Source: Botrytis cinerea B05.10 (Eukaryota > Ascomycota > Leotiomycetes > Helotiales > Sclerotiniaceae). From it: a stretch of 64,000 nt of DNA. The position numbers and the translations under genes were made by a program. This document shows positions 36,170 to 47,764 of the stretch, piece by piece. Within the stretch, counting starts at the first letter, position 1, and every line of letters begins with the position of its first letter. The stretch covers positions 496,001 to 560,000 of the forward strand of contig NC_037312.1 in assembly GCF_000143535.2 (NCBI RefSeq), written 5' to 3'. Below the pieces are notes generated by a model that saw only the letters and a list, made by a program, of their open reading frames with translations, did not search any database and had not been told where the DNA came from.

Positions 36170-37911
36170 CTAATACCAGAGCGCCTTATTCCAGAACAGA
36201 CTCTTTTCATTGGCCAGAATATCATCTTGAATATACATCGTATCATTGAAAACCAACTCCTGGCCAGGCGAAGATACATTTCCTCCATGTAATGGCCAAT
36301 ACAGTTTATCCTCCGGCCACATCGTGTTTGGGTTTCCGGTCAAGATAAATGACACTAAATATTTCTGCATCTTGAGCGCAACACTGAAATCAATGTCTGT
36401 AGTGGTGACAATACCGGCACCCGCTGCAGTGGTAGTAGTGGTAGTAGTGGTATTTGTTTCCACAAGAGTGAAGTTGCTGTACCAATAATAGTTTTGATCC
36501 ATACCGTGAGTAGCTACTCCAAGCGCCACCATGGCATTCCAGGTTTGGTTGTTGAGTGCTTCAGTTAGAGCGTAGTTGTGAGCCACAAGTTCGAAGTCTT
36601 GATCCATATCTGCAAAACGAAGTCCTTCACTTGTATAGTCGGTTGAGGGATAAAGATTCTGGACTTCATTGACGATATTATCTTTGATGGAAGGAAAGTA
36701 TAGTCGGAGATGGGGAGCGATATCCGAACTGGTATTGACACCTGTAGGTAATTTGTTGTTGATTTCGTGGAGCTCGTGAGTTATCACCAGAGGACCGGTG
36801 AAGTTGAAACGTTTTTGATAGAGCTGAGATTCGTCTATTGACCTCAATTAGCAATGAATGAAACGGTGTCTAGAATTGAGAACATACATGTATCAGAAAT
36901 AATGTCCCCATCTACACGAGGTTGAAATTGATATGTGTAATTAGATACCATGTTCGTAGCAGCAGTTTGAAGGGTTGTGAAGTTAACAGAGCGCATGCAT
37001 TCCAAGCTACCACCCGAACACCCAACCGAGCTGGATACATTTTGGTAGAAGGCCTAGATATCTTATGAATAATCAATCCGATAATAATATAGAGATATAT
37101 GAAATCTTACCTCAGCATTTTGATGACCAGCTCCAGGGACATAGCCTGGGGACATAAGGTATGCACGAGCAAAAGTCTGTTCAGTACGACCAGCAAATTT
37201 CTATACGCGAAAAGTCAATCATTTATTCATATTCTGGATTGCATAAGATCAGTTTCGTACCGTGATTTGGAAAAGATCCTGCGAGGCACCGGCTGAGAAT
37301 CCAACGGCCACTATTTCTTCTGGATTACCTCCCCAGTGGCTAATGTACTTTTTTACCCAGTCAAAAGCATGCGCAGAATCCCAAACTAAAGCATTCGAGG
37401 TTCCGCCTTCGTGGGTAATTGTCGGAGCGGTAGCTAGACCTGTCATTCCGAGTCTATAGTTATAAGCAACGAAGATGAAGTCCTTGCTCAAGGCGAAGAG
37501 GGCTTCAGGAGTGACCGCTGTCTTGCTTCCAAAGATGAATCTGCCTCCATGTGACCATACAACAACAGGCAGGCTCTTGTTGGCACTGTTAGCAGGTGCC
37601 CATACATCGAGGTATAGACAGTCTTCATAAGTTGCGCAGTCAACATTTTCTGGAGCCAAAGTACCGTTGTTCACAATGGTCTCGACTGGGGGCCATTGTG
37701 GTTTTGCAAATCGAAGATCTCCAGTAGGGACAGCAGCATAACGAATGTTTTGATACTTATAATATCCAATCGATTCACTACCAGCGGTGGCAACAATCGT
37801 CGAATAATCCAAAGTAACTGATGGCATGGAAGTGGCCGTGGTATGGGCCGTACTTGCGACGGCAGCCGCGGAAGCAGCTATCGGCAAAGCATATATCGAA
37901 AACCAGCGCAT
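36170..37911 (-). CDS. Secreted type-B carboxylesterase/lipase family protein
   Basis: Exons 37261-37911, 37111-37200, 36888-37053 and 36170-36834 encode 523 aa. I chose the ATG at 37911 (MRWFSIYALPIAASAAA) because it starts a signal peptide; the frame is open to an ATG at 37947. The catalytic Ser is about residue 206 in GFSAGAS. The oxyanion region is VVVWSHGGRFIFGS, slightly altered from the usual HGGGF. The pairs CATYEDCLYLDVWAP and VGCSGGSLECMRS look like disulfide loops. A THGMD segment near the C-terminus is the likely catalytic His region, which I could not align with certainty. Many N-glycosylation sequons and a run of eight Thr fit a secreted alpha/beta hydrolase. It would hydrolyse esters outside the cell; it could act on a product of the neighbouring reductases or simply on plant esters. 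Confidence 0.88.
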
Positions 37912-39041
37912 GACGAAAAAGAATCTACTTGTCGTTGAAAATGCCACTTGGGATGAGACGAACGAAACGCAACAAAGAGAGAAGCTTGAGATATTAATGA
38001 ATATCTTGAGGTGCGTCCCAACATTGAAAGGACAATACGGTTTCCCGCGCCCAGAAGTGGACGTATCCCCACAAGTGGACGCGTCCCCTTAATTTGGATT
38101 GCCGAGAAATGTCACTGGACATTTTTTTGCGGGGTGAAGTAACGGTACTTGGACTGGTTCCTCAAATTAGTACTAATGATTCATGAAAAACTGCCCCAAA
38201 CACAGGCATCTCCATGGTGTAATTCTTGCACGGGTCTTTATAAGGCTTGTGTTCGATATGTAATGAGGACCAGGAAGCTGACAGCGGTGTATAAGGTACG
38301 GCTGGATAGAAAGTTAAGTTCACGTGCCCGAGATTTATCCTCGGGCTAACTTCAAAGCCTAGGATTCTCGCAGGTTTTGAGGCTTCATGACTCTATCTAG
38401 CCGTCAGTTGCACCCACAAACGATGCTCCCATCGGAGTACGTATGTAGCTGAAGTATCCTGGAAGATCTGATCGACGTGCATTTGCGTCCACCCGTCCAC
38501 AATGGCTTGTTATTACCAATAAAAGCTTAGCTATAGAGCGTCTCACAGAGCCAAACATGAATGTGAGCTTGCGATCGAGCCTTTCAAGCCGGCTGATCCA
38601 GTATAACCAGATGAGAGGGCAGCATCTTCCATAAGAAACTCAACAACATTGCTTTTTAAACAAGTGTGCGAACAATGTCTGTGGGAATGTATGTAATTCT
38701 AAATTAGGGACAAGCCTAACTAATCTATCACACCAGCCAGAAGAGAAAAGTCTGCACTAACATCAGTTTCGTTCGAAAAGAGATTCAAAGATGGGATGGG
38801 ATAGGATACAATCCATCAGCCACTCGTGGCGCGTGGCGCGACGGGAAGCCGGAGTAAAGCCGTGTCTTGAATCTCGTGCACCCGACTGTCAGCTCTAATA
38901 AGCTGAGATATCTTCATATGCATTGATTCTATCATTTACATCATGTTCGTATTCTACGACGCATATCGGTCAATCTCGAGCGAGAGATCTAACCAGCAGA
39001 CTCAGTCTTGAAAGTTTTTGAGTCGTACAGCACAATACAGC
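37912..39041. other. Intergenic, nothing recognised
   Basis: Upstream of the carboxylesterase. A pair of imperfect repeats, CCCAGAAGTGGACG and CCCACAAGTGGACG, lies near 38049-38080. No gene supported. Confidence 0.5.
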
Positions 39042-39211
39042 TGTTGGTATCAACTTGGCTGATAAGTGTAAAGTACTTTAGTCCATCATGGTTGCAATCG
39101 TTCTTAATCATTATTAACTATGGGAAGCTATGTACACTTATAGGTAGGAGCTAGCGCCTGCGCTAGTTAATACAGCATTCTCTGTATGGTCACATGATCA
39201 ATATCCCGACA
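39042..39211. mobile_element. Short solo-LTR-like element, copy 2 (170 bp, carries an insertion)
   Basis: It has the same start (TGTTGGTATCAACTTGG) and the same interior and end (ATATCCCGACA) as copy 1 at 2441-2531. The difference is a 78-bp insertion at 39063-39140 and a few substitutions; without the insertion it is 92 bp against 91. Flanks are ACAGC (39037-39041) and ACAAC (39212-39216), a 4-of-5 match consistent with an aged target duplication. No coding region adjoins. Confidence 0.72.
39063..39140. mobile_element. 78-bp inverted-repeat insertion nested in the LTR-like copy
   Basis: Compared with copy 1 this block is extra sequence. It begins TAAGTGTA and ends TACACTTA, a perfect 8-bp terminal inverted repeat, and inserts at a TA dinucleotide. 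It is too short to code for anything and resembles a tiny MITE-like element. The reverse, a precise loss from copy 1, is also possible. Confidence 0.6.
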
Positions 39212-41734
39212 ACAACTTTCCGGTGTCTCTTAGTAGCATATGAACTATCTGAGCAGATATCAGTGAATAAACAATCATTTTGAAGAGCCTCAAACTCGCG
39301 TAAGACCGTCTCGTGCATGGCTCTTAAATGTATGGAGCTTTTTATATCACTCTTGATAACTCCTTTTGGAAATATTACCATCTCCAGGCAAGCCGTGTGA
39401 TTACTCCGTTGCCTCCTTTGGGAAATTTCCACATCTAGCGAAATCTTCTTCTTTCTATTATTTTGAGTTCAAATAAATGCAATCCGTGGCATCGATATCG
39501 ATAGATACACTCACAGCTGTCCATGGGTTGTCATCCCTTGCTCCTTATCATGAGCTTGCATAACATATAGATATCTGCACCTTCATACACCCCCGGATGT
39601 AATCTCGTAAGAAACTGCACCCTGAAAACTTAGAAATCGCTCCATCCTCATTATATCTGGCGTGATTATCGAGGTCACAACGAAAACAGAGTCTGTAAAA
39701 TCTCTATTTTGTGGCTTAAAAAAGTCGCCACTGCCATCACGATGTTAGCCTTCAGCATCAAGGCAGGTGCACAATCTTCAATGATGACTGCAGGGTATGA
39801 AGTGTCTGATAAAGACTAAGATCACACATTCTATGCAGAATTCCAAATACTACAAGACCAGTAAGTACCTGACATCTATACTAGGTCCACTGTGTTCTCG
39901 CATATCTTCAACGGAATCCTTTTATTCTTGAGATAGAAGGTTTCATCAGCCTGGCAGGGGATTTAGACAAGGTCCACGATCCATTATGATGTCTCCAAAA
40001 CTAGCTTCGATGTTATCAGCATAATCTTTACGCGGCGGTCAATCCTGCAGATGAACTTTAATGCATGCATGTATTTTGAAGAATCTCGTAATTGATTAGT
40101 TTTCTCCGTATATCCCCGAGTTTTCATAGTCTTTAGGGATGAAAACGGAACACCAAGACCAATAATGTCAGTTCCAGCGCAGATTTCCCATGCCTCGTCT
40201 TCAAAGACTCCGTCGGATAGATATTCTTTTATCTTCATCGGCAACGCCGACGATGAATCAAACTTCTGACACTCGTAGCCTTTTTGCCACTCCCGAACCA
40301 CTTCGAAATCCCTACTATCTATGGAAGTTCCCGTGCCGTACATTGGTTATCTACTGGCTATACCAGATTTTCAACTTTCAAATTATCCACGGGCCTGTGC
40401 CGTTGTGTCATCCATTATCGTGATCGTCGAAGAAAGTATCGACGTACTGACTGGTGGAACTTATAGCAGACTTGATTGTAAAAAGATAAAGGCCCTTCTG
40501 GATCGGCATGCATGCTACAGCTTCCATTCTCTTCACCCGTTGTCGCAGCATTCTTGGCAATGGTATCTTCCGTGGCAGTATATCCGTGGTCAAGAATATA
40601 TCAGCCCATGTTCAAGGGTGAGTCTAGTGAAACTTAATCTGCGAGTATCTTTTGTATTTTCAGTATTATCATTTAACCTGGTTGTAAGTTGCGAGTTTGC
40701 TCTTCCAGTTGCCATGCCATAAGCGAAGTTCCCCTTTCTTGAAACGTGATCAAGAATCTAGGGCAGTTGATGCTTTGTCGTCGCGAGAAAAGTGGAGGCT
40801 CTGCAGATTTCGCAGGGGTTTTAATTTCTCTAGCCACTTTTTAGAATATTGAAAGGCGTTCACCTGGGTTCTAATTATCTGAGCCTCGAACCTAATTACT
40901 CCTTCTAAATGATTCTTTTTTCTGAGACGGAATTGTTTCGAGCTTTTAATATCAGGCACCCATCTATTCCCCGTGTAAATAACTTCAGTGTTACCATGAT
41001 GTTGTATCTTTACGAAAGGCGAGGAAAAATTGTGGATCGCATTTGGAGCAGTCAAAAATTTGAACCTCGATCTGACTTTTATAAAGGTCGACGAGATTCT
41101 AGACCTGAACCGATTAATTTGGTGGAAATTGATTCGTGTGACACTTTGTCGAATCTATCTTTGATGTGACGAATAATGTAATAGTGTTAAAGAGAATGTC
41201 TGATTTAGGTTCTCTTCGATTGTGTTACTGTCGCAGATCTGATAGGAGTTCTGATATACTAGAAATAAATAATATCAAAAATATCCTCCTTTCGAGTTTG
41301 CACCTGGAGTTGACCACACTGGCTGCCTTAGATGATGGCATTCGAACTTCTGATTATATTCTTCTTAAATGTTGTTTGAAAGTCTTTTAGGGAATCCTTC
41401 AGCTGAATAGTTGATTTTTGTTTGTCTTCTGAGGATGGTTAGATAACCTTGAATCATACATTATAATTGTTTGCGTGGTAGTTTTTGTTTGAAATTGTCA
41501 TTCAAGTGAAATCTGTTTGCGAATTGAAACAAGATGATTGAAAATGATTACATTGCTATGAGCTATGAGTGAAAAATTCTCACTTCTGTGCCATCATAAT
41601 CAATATAGAATGAAGCAATTAAGTACATATAGAACAATATAAGTAGCTTGCTTGTAGGCTCCGCTTTCTGTTCATGATAGTTCGATCAATTGAAATATTC
41701 ATATTTTTGTCAAATTAAAAGATCAACTTACATC
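39212..41734. other. Gene-poor region with weak open frames
   Basis: A 119-codon minus-strand frame at 39984-40343 (DFEVVREWQKGYECQKFD, then EICAGTDIIGLGVP) looks protein-like. So do two + strand frames at 40909-41169 and 41166-41390, which overlap end to start in different frames. None has a recognisable family, and adjacent frames are full of stops. They may be remnants of decayed genes; I do not claim genes here. Confidence 0.35.
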
Positions 41735-43211
41735 ATGTACGCACCATCTTCTTCAGTTATGACAACCTTAAGACATTTCTCGTGCTATCTTCTCATTGCA
41801 ATGAGTTTTGGTTCTGCTTTAATCTCTTCCGTCTATGGAAGCGAACTGAATACGTCTAATGCATCTTCATGTTCTTGCTTTTGCAACACTGTTATATTAA
41901 ATAATCATACAAGCTCCACCTTTTTGAACACCACAGTATCTATAGGAGCTAATTCATTTACAAGATCAGAGCTTTCAATCATCACGGCAGCTGAGACCCC
42001 TGACTCCTCTTTGGCACCATGCACCAAGACAACCATTAGTAGTGTACCAACAGGGCTCAGCAAATCTGAAAATTCGTCGACCTTAAGCGCTTCTTCACAA
42101 TTAACAATTTCACCCGTTCATAATTCTAGTACTACAGAAACGCAAGCCACGTCATTGCGAGAATTATCTACCTCGACATCGAAATCTGCATCATCTAGCC
42201 CTACATTAGACATCAAATCGTCAAGCTTTATTTCCTCGGCATCGCCGTCGACTTCAGATTCTCCAGGTTCCTCGAAGGCCTCTGTCTCTTCAATTTCGCA
42301 ATCGAGTAACTCAACTTCCATAACCATATCTCCCACCTCGATATCTACACCGATATGCGATTCCGGGAGCAATAAATTTATGAGCCAGGATGACATGATG
42401 AATCAAATTGGCTCATTCTGCAAAGAAGCTGCTGTCCAAGGCACACAAGATAAAGATAGCGGCTCAATATTCCGTACCTACCATCAAGGCGGACGCTATG
42501 AGGTCGATTTGGCAATCGACTGGCCACCGGGCATGGATATCAAACACGACATCGGGATCCATTGTTCTAACAACATGTCTAAAATAATGGATTGTAAAGG
42601 TTCTGGATCTTTTTGGATGTACACGCTTGCTAACACATTCAATAGTCTGTGATTCAGGTGCTGTCAAAACTCCATCAGATTGGAAAACCGGTGGTAAAAT
42701 TCAAGTAAACTCAGTCACATACAGAATTACTCCTCAAATTGAGCAGAATTACACAGCAGGAAAATGTTGGTTTCATCTCGAAGAATTTCAAACATTTTCT
42801 GGACCAAAAAATGATCAGGTTATCTTCGAAGTGCAAATAAAGAACGTAACAGATGGTTCCGGAAAAAACATCCCTATTATAGGGACTGAAGATAATGACA
42901 CGCAAAGTATTAAGCAGGTTGCCGGGGATGGAAATCCTTACGTTTTCAATACAACACTACCTTTTCCTCTTGTAATTACCCCGGAGTTTGATGGTAATCC
43001 ATCTAATTACATTCAATTTGTATATGGAAGCCAGTCTTGGACTACAAGCGTTGATTCTGGAATGCCATACTGTACTGTTGGCGGTTGGGATATTCCTGGG
43101 ACTTCTTTGGGTGCAGTTTCGGTGAGAGTTGTATCTCTTTATAAAATCAGATATGAGCTAATATATTGATTATTCTAGAATCGTAACATGGATTGTTTCT
43201 TCTATTGTTAA
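41735..43211 (+). CDS. Secreted Ser/Thr-rich protein with Cys-rich C-terminal domain
   Basis: Exons 41735-42593, 42646-43121 and 43179-43211 encode 455 aa. The first intron joins MSKIMD to FCDSGAVKT. The last intron removes an in-frame read-through and adds the short exon NRNMDCFFYC. A hydrophobic N-terminal segment (CYLLIAMSFGSALISSVYG) acts as signal peptide; the ATG at 41759 (MTTLRHF) is an equally good start. Residues about 90-225 are a Ser/Thr-rich, probably O-glycosylated stalk. The C-terminal half is a folded domain with paired cysteines (ICDSGS, FCKEAA, IHCSNN, FCDSG, GKCWFHLEEF, YCTVGG, MDCFFYC). The family is not one I can name; similar Cys-tailed domains occur in fungal secreted proteins. 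It is likely at the cell surface or in the apoplast. Confidence 0.72.
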
Positions 43212-43791
43212 AAAGGAGGTATGTGTATCACTATCTTTGAGTGTTTTTAGTCTTTGAATTTATTATCAGTTTACATGATACATGGAGTGGCAGATTTGAA
43301 AGTCGTGCGAAACAGTCGCAAAAAGTCAGGATGGCAGAGATTGCTTTATGTGGCCAAATTTTTATCTGTCGGAGTTATCCTCAAATCGAGGAATGAATAC
43401 AGAGTCTAGCAGCCTATGTATAGCAACGACGAAAAATATCTCACATTCTACTATTTGTTCATAATTACGTAGTTCCTCGACAATTGAACAATGATATACT
43501 TAAACTTTGATTCTCAATCTAGCCTATATATCTCTCAGAAGTGCTGAAATACTCAAAGAAAATTAATGTTCTAAATTTAAAGATTTTGGACTGCAATTTG
43601 AAGTATTGGATATACTTTAGGTTGAATTATACAATTATGAAGTTTTCCAGCTCCAAACACACAAAAATTACGACCTAAAAACTACACCTCCGCGAGCGAG
43701 ACCCAGCTGCTTGCTCATGTGCCCCGAACAACCCCGCCAAAGTCACTCCACACATCCCCATCTAACCCATGATTTCATAACACCATACAGC
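43212..43791. other. Intergenic between convergent genes
   Basis: Spacer between the 3' ends of two secreted-protein genes. No features recognised. Confidence 0.5.
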
Positions 43792-44658
43792 CTATTTCTT
43801 ACAAGAACTGAACTTCTGTGGCGCATCCAACCAACCAGTCATTCTGTTTGCGATATCAGTAACATAACTTGGTGTGGCTCCCTCAGCATCATTCATATTG
43901 CTCTTGTTAACCTGTCCAGAATTGTAACATCTAGCTGCCTCGTATATGTTTCCATATTGATTGATACATTGAACAAGTCCGTCACCTTTGGTTGTACCTT
44001 GAGTACCATCGACGATCATTTGGCGGATGGATGCAGCTTGGGCGGAAGCAGATGCGGAGTTACCAACAAACTTTACACCGGCTACAGATTGCATGAGACC
44101 GCTGAGATACTGTTAGTGTCTTGGTTTTCAATGATAGCTGAATGAGGAAGAAGGAAATAGAACATACGGGTTGTCAGGCTGACTTGGATCTGGGTTCTTG
44201 CTAGTATCGATGTTGACACATCCACTGCTTTCTTGCAAGATCGTGGCGTAGATGAATCTTGGGTCCACAAAACTAGCACTGGCGACCGACAAGATTGAGT
44301 TATACATGTTATCAATCTGTGCCGAGCTATCACCAGAGCCAAAGGCACCAGTATTGGCACATGATTCTTTAAGATATGTAGTGGATTTGTTCCACATGGC
44401 ATCAAACGACACCCATTTAGAAGACGATGGGAAAGATTGCCAGCCACCGGAGTAGCAAGTGTAAGTGTCTGCACCTTTGCCAACACCAGCACTGATGGTA
44501 GAGTTCGGCTCTTTGTTGCCGGCACCAGAGGTGAATGCTGCTGCTAGGGTAACTTTTGCATTGGCTGGTGAGGTGGAAGTGCCGCGAGAATCCAGGGGAG
44601 CTGCTAGTGCAACCGCAGCGAGGAAAGATGCCGAAATGATTAATTGGCTCAAATACAT
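43792..44658 (-). CDS. Secreted lysozyme-like (GH23-fold) protein
   Basis: Exons 44168-44658 and 43792-44101 encode 266 aa. The 66-bp intron uses the second of two nearby AGs (CTCAG), which restores PDNPGLMQSVAG. A signal peptide covers about residues 1-20 (ending LAAP). FIYATILQESSGC with Glu about 143, followed by GLMQS, matches the catalytic region of the transglycosylase/goose-lysozyme fold. Cysteines (TCYSGG, ESCANTG, SGCVN, QCINQYG, RCYNSG, SSCKK) suggest disulfides. It would cleave peptidoglycan or a chitin-like polymer outside the cell, for example against bacterial competitors; activity is inferred from the fold. A (TA)15 tract lies in its promoter. Confidence 0.8.
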
Positions 44659-44774
44659 GACGAAAAAAAAAGATTGAAAGAGTGACTGGTAGAAAAATAG
44701 AATGAATGCTTAATGAGTGATGTGGAAAGGATACAGGGAAAGCTGGTGAATAAAAAAAACATGTCTTGATTTGG

Positions 44775-44778
<4 letters not shown>

Positions 44779-44808
<30 letters not shown>
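44779..44808. repeat. (TA)15 microsatellite
   Basis: Fifteen uninterrupted TA units about 120-150 bp upstream of the lysozyme-like gene's start codon (minus strand). The tract provides TATA-like sequence and could vary in length between strains. Confidence 0.95.
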
Positions 44809-44810
<2 letters not shown>

Positions 44811-46323
44811 AAGGACTTCAAATTAAACTTTAAGGTTGTGTCATAAAAGAATGATATCAAATCATCGTGCATGATCCGCAGTCAGTAGATGTGAGAATCA
44901 TGTAGATGCAGGAGATTATTCGCAGTCCCCTCTTGCTGACATTCGTGCCATTCCGCAAATCGACTAGAATATAACGACGAGAAGGAAGCAATGTCTCTCG
45001 GCTCAACGAATGCATTCAACAATGTTATACTACCTAGGTGATGAAACATGGTGCAGTACCGGGCGCTATTCTATATTGGGCAGCTGCTTGTTAGTGTTTT
45101 CAATAGTCGGAACTGTAATCTGTTTTGGAATTCTGATTATGATGTTCTGGGAACATCCATGTGGAGAACTTTCTCAATTCCTTATATTTATTCCTAGCAT
45201 CAACTCTAAAAAAGGGTTCATGAGGATTTCCGTTGAAGCTATGGTACCCCAGAAAGTGTCGGCGTGATATTATGGGGGCCAACAACAATGAATACACCAT
45301 TCAACAACACACCCTGGACTTTCGATAGGTGCATTGAAAGCAGTGAAACAGCATTCAAAATATGATATTAAGTGGGTTACAGCGATCGAATACAAGTCAA
45401 ATTTTTATACTTTTTTGATGGTCTGAGTATTGAATGGGTACTGCTCGAATTGCCCTCGTTCACATCCAATCCGTGACTTAATCTGAAAGATATGGTTGAT
45501 CAAGGAAGCGATATATTCCTTCACAGACAAATGTCTTTTTGGCATGACTTCATGCCGTCTGATTCCAATAACCATTCTGTCTCGATTCTCATGGCACAAT
45601 GTAACCTCAAGCTCTGCCGACGCTGATGTAAGAATCCCTCGCTGACAAACGCCCGCAAAGTTAAATGAGCATCAACTCCTATCGGCACGATTCAGGGGCA
45701 GGGCGTGGGATTTCGAATCTACACTCGATATAGTTGCTTAAGGATCGAGTGAATCCGGATGTCATACCCTTAAATGATGTTGTTCTAGAAAGATGTTTGC
45801 TCGCTGGGACGGTTTTATTTTGGGGGTCGTGTGGCGCTAGTGTGTTCAAGCCACAGAGCTATTGGAGCCCAACGCCACAACCCTAATCACGTTCCCGTTG
45901 ACACAAACCTTGCGGGATCTAGATGTCACTTTGTAGGGTTCTTGAAACAATGCTCATTTCCCATCACGAAGAACTACCAATTGAGCGCTAAGATCAGATA
46001 AACAGATCTCAGTGTACAATGAAGTCGATAAATGTCATACCAAGCGGCTGACTCGATGGATTCTGTCACCCACACAGTATTTTCATGTTAGACTCTAGAA
46101 AGTAAATAAGCTTCATGGGCCATGTTAATGTGTATTTTGACCCTCAGGGGGCGGCTGAGATTCTCTTCACATGGTAAGCCCTTCAAGTGAACGAGAGTGA
46201 AAACTATATGTATTGTGATTCATTGAAAGTCTAGGTACTTCATTTATCATTTCATCTTCTCCACCACACGTATCTCTTTTTGCAACATTTGTCTATCAAC
46301 AGTCTTTACATCTCAATCTCACC
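44809..46323. other. Intergenic, divergent promoters
   Basis: Promoters of the lysozyme-like gene (minus) and the GH26 gene (plus). The 85-codon frame at 45010-45267 has a hydrophobic stretch but no start context or family match, and I do not accept it. Confidence 0.5.
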
Positions 46324-47621
46324 ATGAAGTCATTCTCTACCTCTTTTCTTTCCGGTGCAGCCATCTTCACAGCGGTATCAGCCTTAGCTACCCCACAATC
46401 GTCCATTGAAAAACGAGGTAATAAATCCCTCTTCTTTGTGAAACTCATGACTAATGTTCATTGGCTGCAGTTGACGGTCTTCCTTCCGGTGGAGTAGTTT
46501 CAAACGGTGTGGCCTTTGGATTCCTTCCATCAGATGGGTCCCAAGTGACATCTCCAGCCTATACCATGGCACAAATCAACAGCAAGCTCGGCGGAAAAGC
46601 CAGTACTTATGGGTTTTATGCGCAAATATCATCTAGTAAATTTACAGGATCTCAACTCCTTCAACGCCTAGATGATGTTGTTGCTTCTGGTGCTGTGTTC
46701 CAGCCAGCGGTTATGCCGACTATTCCGTTTAGTCAGGTAACTAGTAGTGTGGCTAGTCAGGTTGCAAGTGTGTTGGAACAATTCACTGCGAAGGGTGTAG
46801 AGGTCTGGTTGAGATTTGGTCATGAGATGAATTACTACGTTGTTAGTATTTGCTATCCCGAAATCTGCTATCATTATGACTGACATCTGATTAGACGGAT
46901 GGTACATATCATGGAACGGCAGCCGAGTTCATTACCGCTTGGAAAAACATACATGCAGCTGTCTCCACCAATCCCAAGATCAAAATGTACTGGTCTCCTA
47001 ACGTGGACACTTCATCTGCTCCAGTAGCACCATACTGGCCGGGGGCATCTTACGTTGACGTCGTAGGCGTCGATTGTTACCCCACTTCATCACCACTCCC
47101 TTCCTCCGCTTTCGCAAGCTGCTACAGCAATTTCTACAAAACCTACTCCGCTGCTTATGACATCCCATTCGCCATCGGTGAAACAGGCTACGCTGGATCT
47201 TCTGGAAACGCTGCGTGGGTTAGCCAATTGGTAAATCAAGATATGTGCGAATATCCAAACTACATTGCGGCATCATGGTTTGAGTATGACAAAGAAGCGA
47301 ACTTTTTAATTGTGGAGGGAAGCTCGTCAATTTTGTCTTCTGCCCAACAGTTGCTCTTACACAACACCAAGACGGGTTGCGGTTCTGGTGAGACATCTTT
47401 AGGTGACCTATTTGGAGAATGAAATACTGATAGAGAAAATAGCTGCCTCCACTACCATCGGGAGCACACCAACAACATTTGCGACTAAAACAACCAGCGC
47501 AACTACTACCAAAGCTCCCAGTCAAACCGGAGTTTGTACTTGGGGTTGTAATGGATGGGATTGTAGCGCAAGCAGTCCTTGCAACGCTGACTATACTTGC
47601 ATGAGCGGTTATTGCCATTAA
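46324..47621 (+). CDS. Secreted GH26-like glycoside hydrolase with Cys-rich tail
   Basis: Exons 46324-46417, 46471-46841, 46895-47387 and 47443-47621 encode 378 aa. A signal peptide (about 1-22) is followed by a KR site at 30-31. The catalytic domain (about 35-315) shows the GH26 acid/base Glu about 150 in RFGHEMNYY and the nucleophile Glu about 251 in AIGETGY. Family members are mostly beta-mannanases, with some beta-1,3-xylanases and lichenases; I favour a mannan or beta-glucan substrate. The last intron removes a read-through stop and adds a Ser/Thr linker and a six-Cys tail (CTWGCNGWDCSASSPC, then TCMSGYC), a possible carbohydrate-binding module. The second donor could be GTTGTT or GTTAGT; I used the better GTTAGT. 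Secreted plant- or fungal-wall degrading enzyme. Confidence 0.87.
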
Positions 47622-47764
47622 ATAATGATCTTCAAACAATCATACACAGTAGCACAGTCATTCCGCATCTAGAGTCTCGAGTGTTGTCTCAGGATTCTTT
47701 GCAATAATAGATATATAAATCAAAACAACATTTGCTGTTCCACGAACAAGTCTTCTATCACGAT

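Noticed and set aside
30206..38372. GCCTAGGATTCTCG shared at about 30206 and 38358
   Set aside because: A 14-bp match between two places in 64 kb is expected by chance, and flanks do not align.
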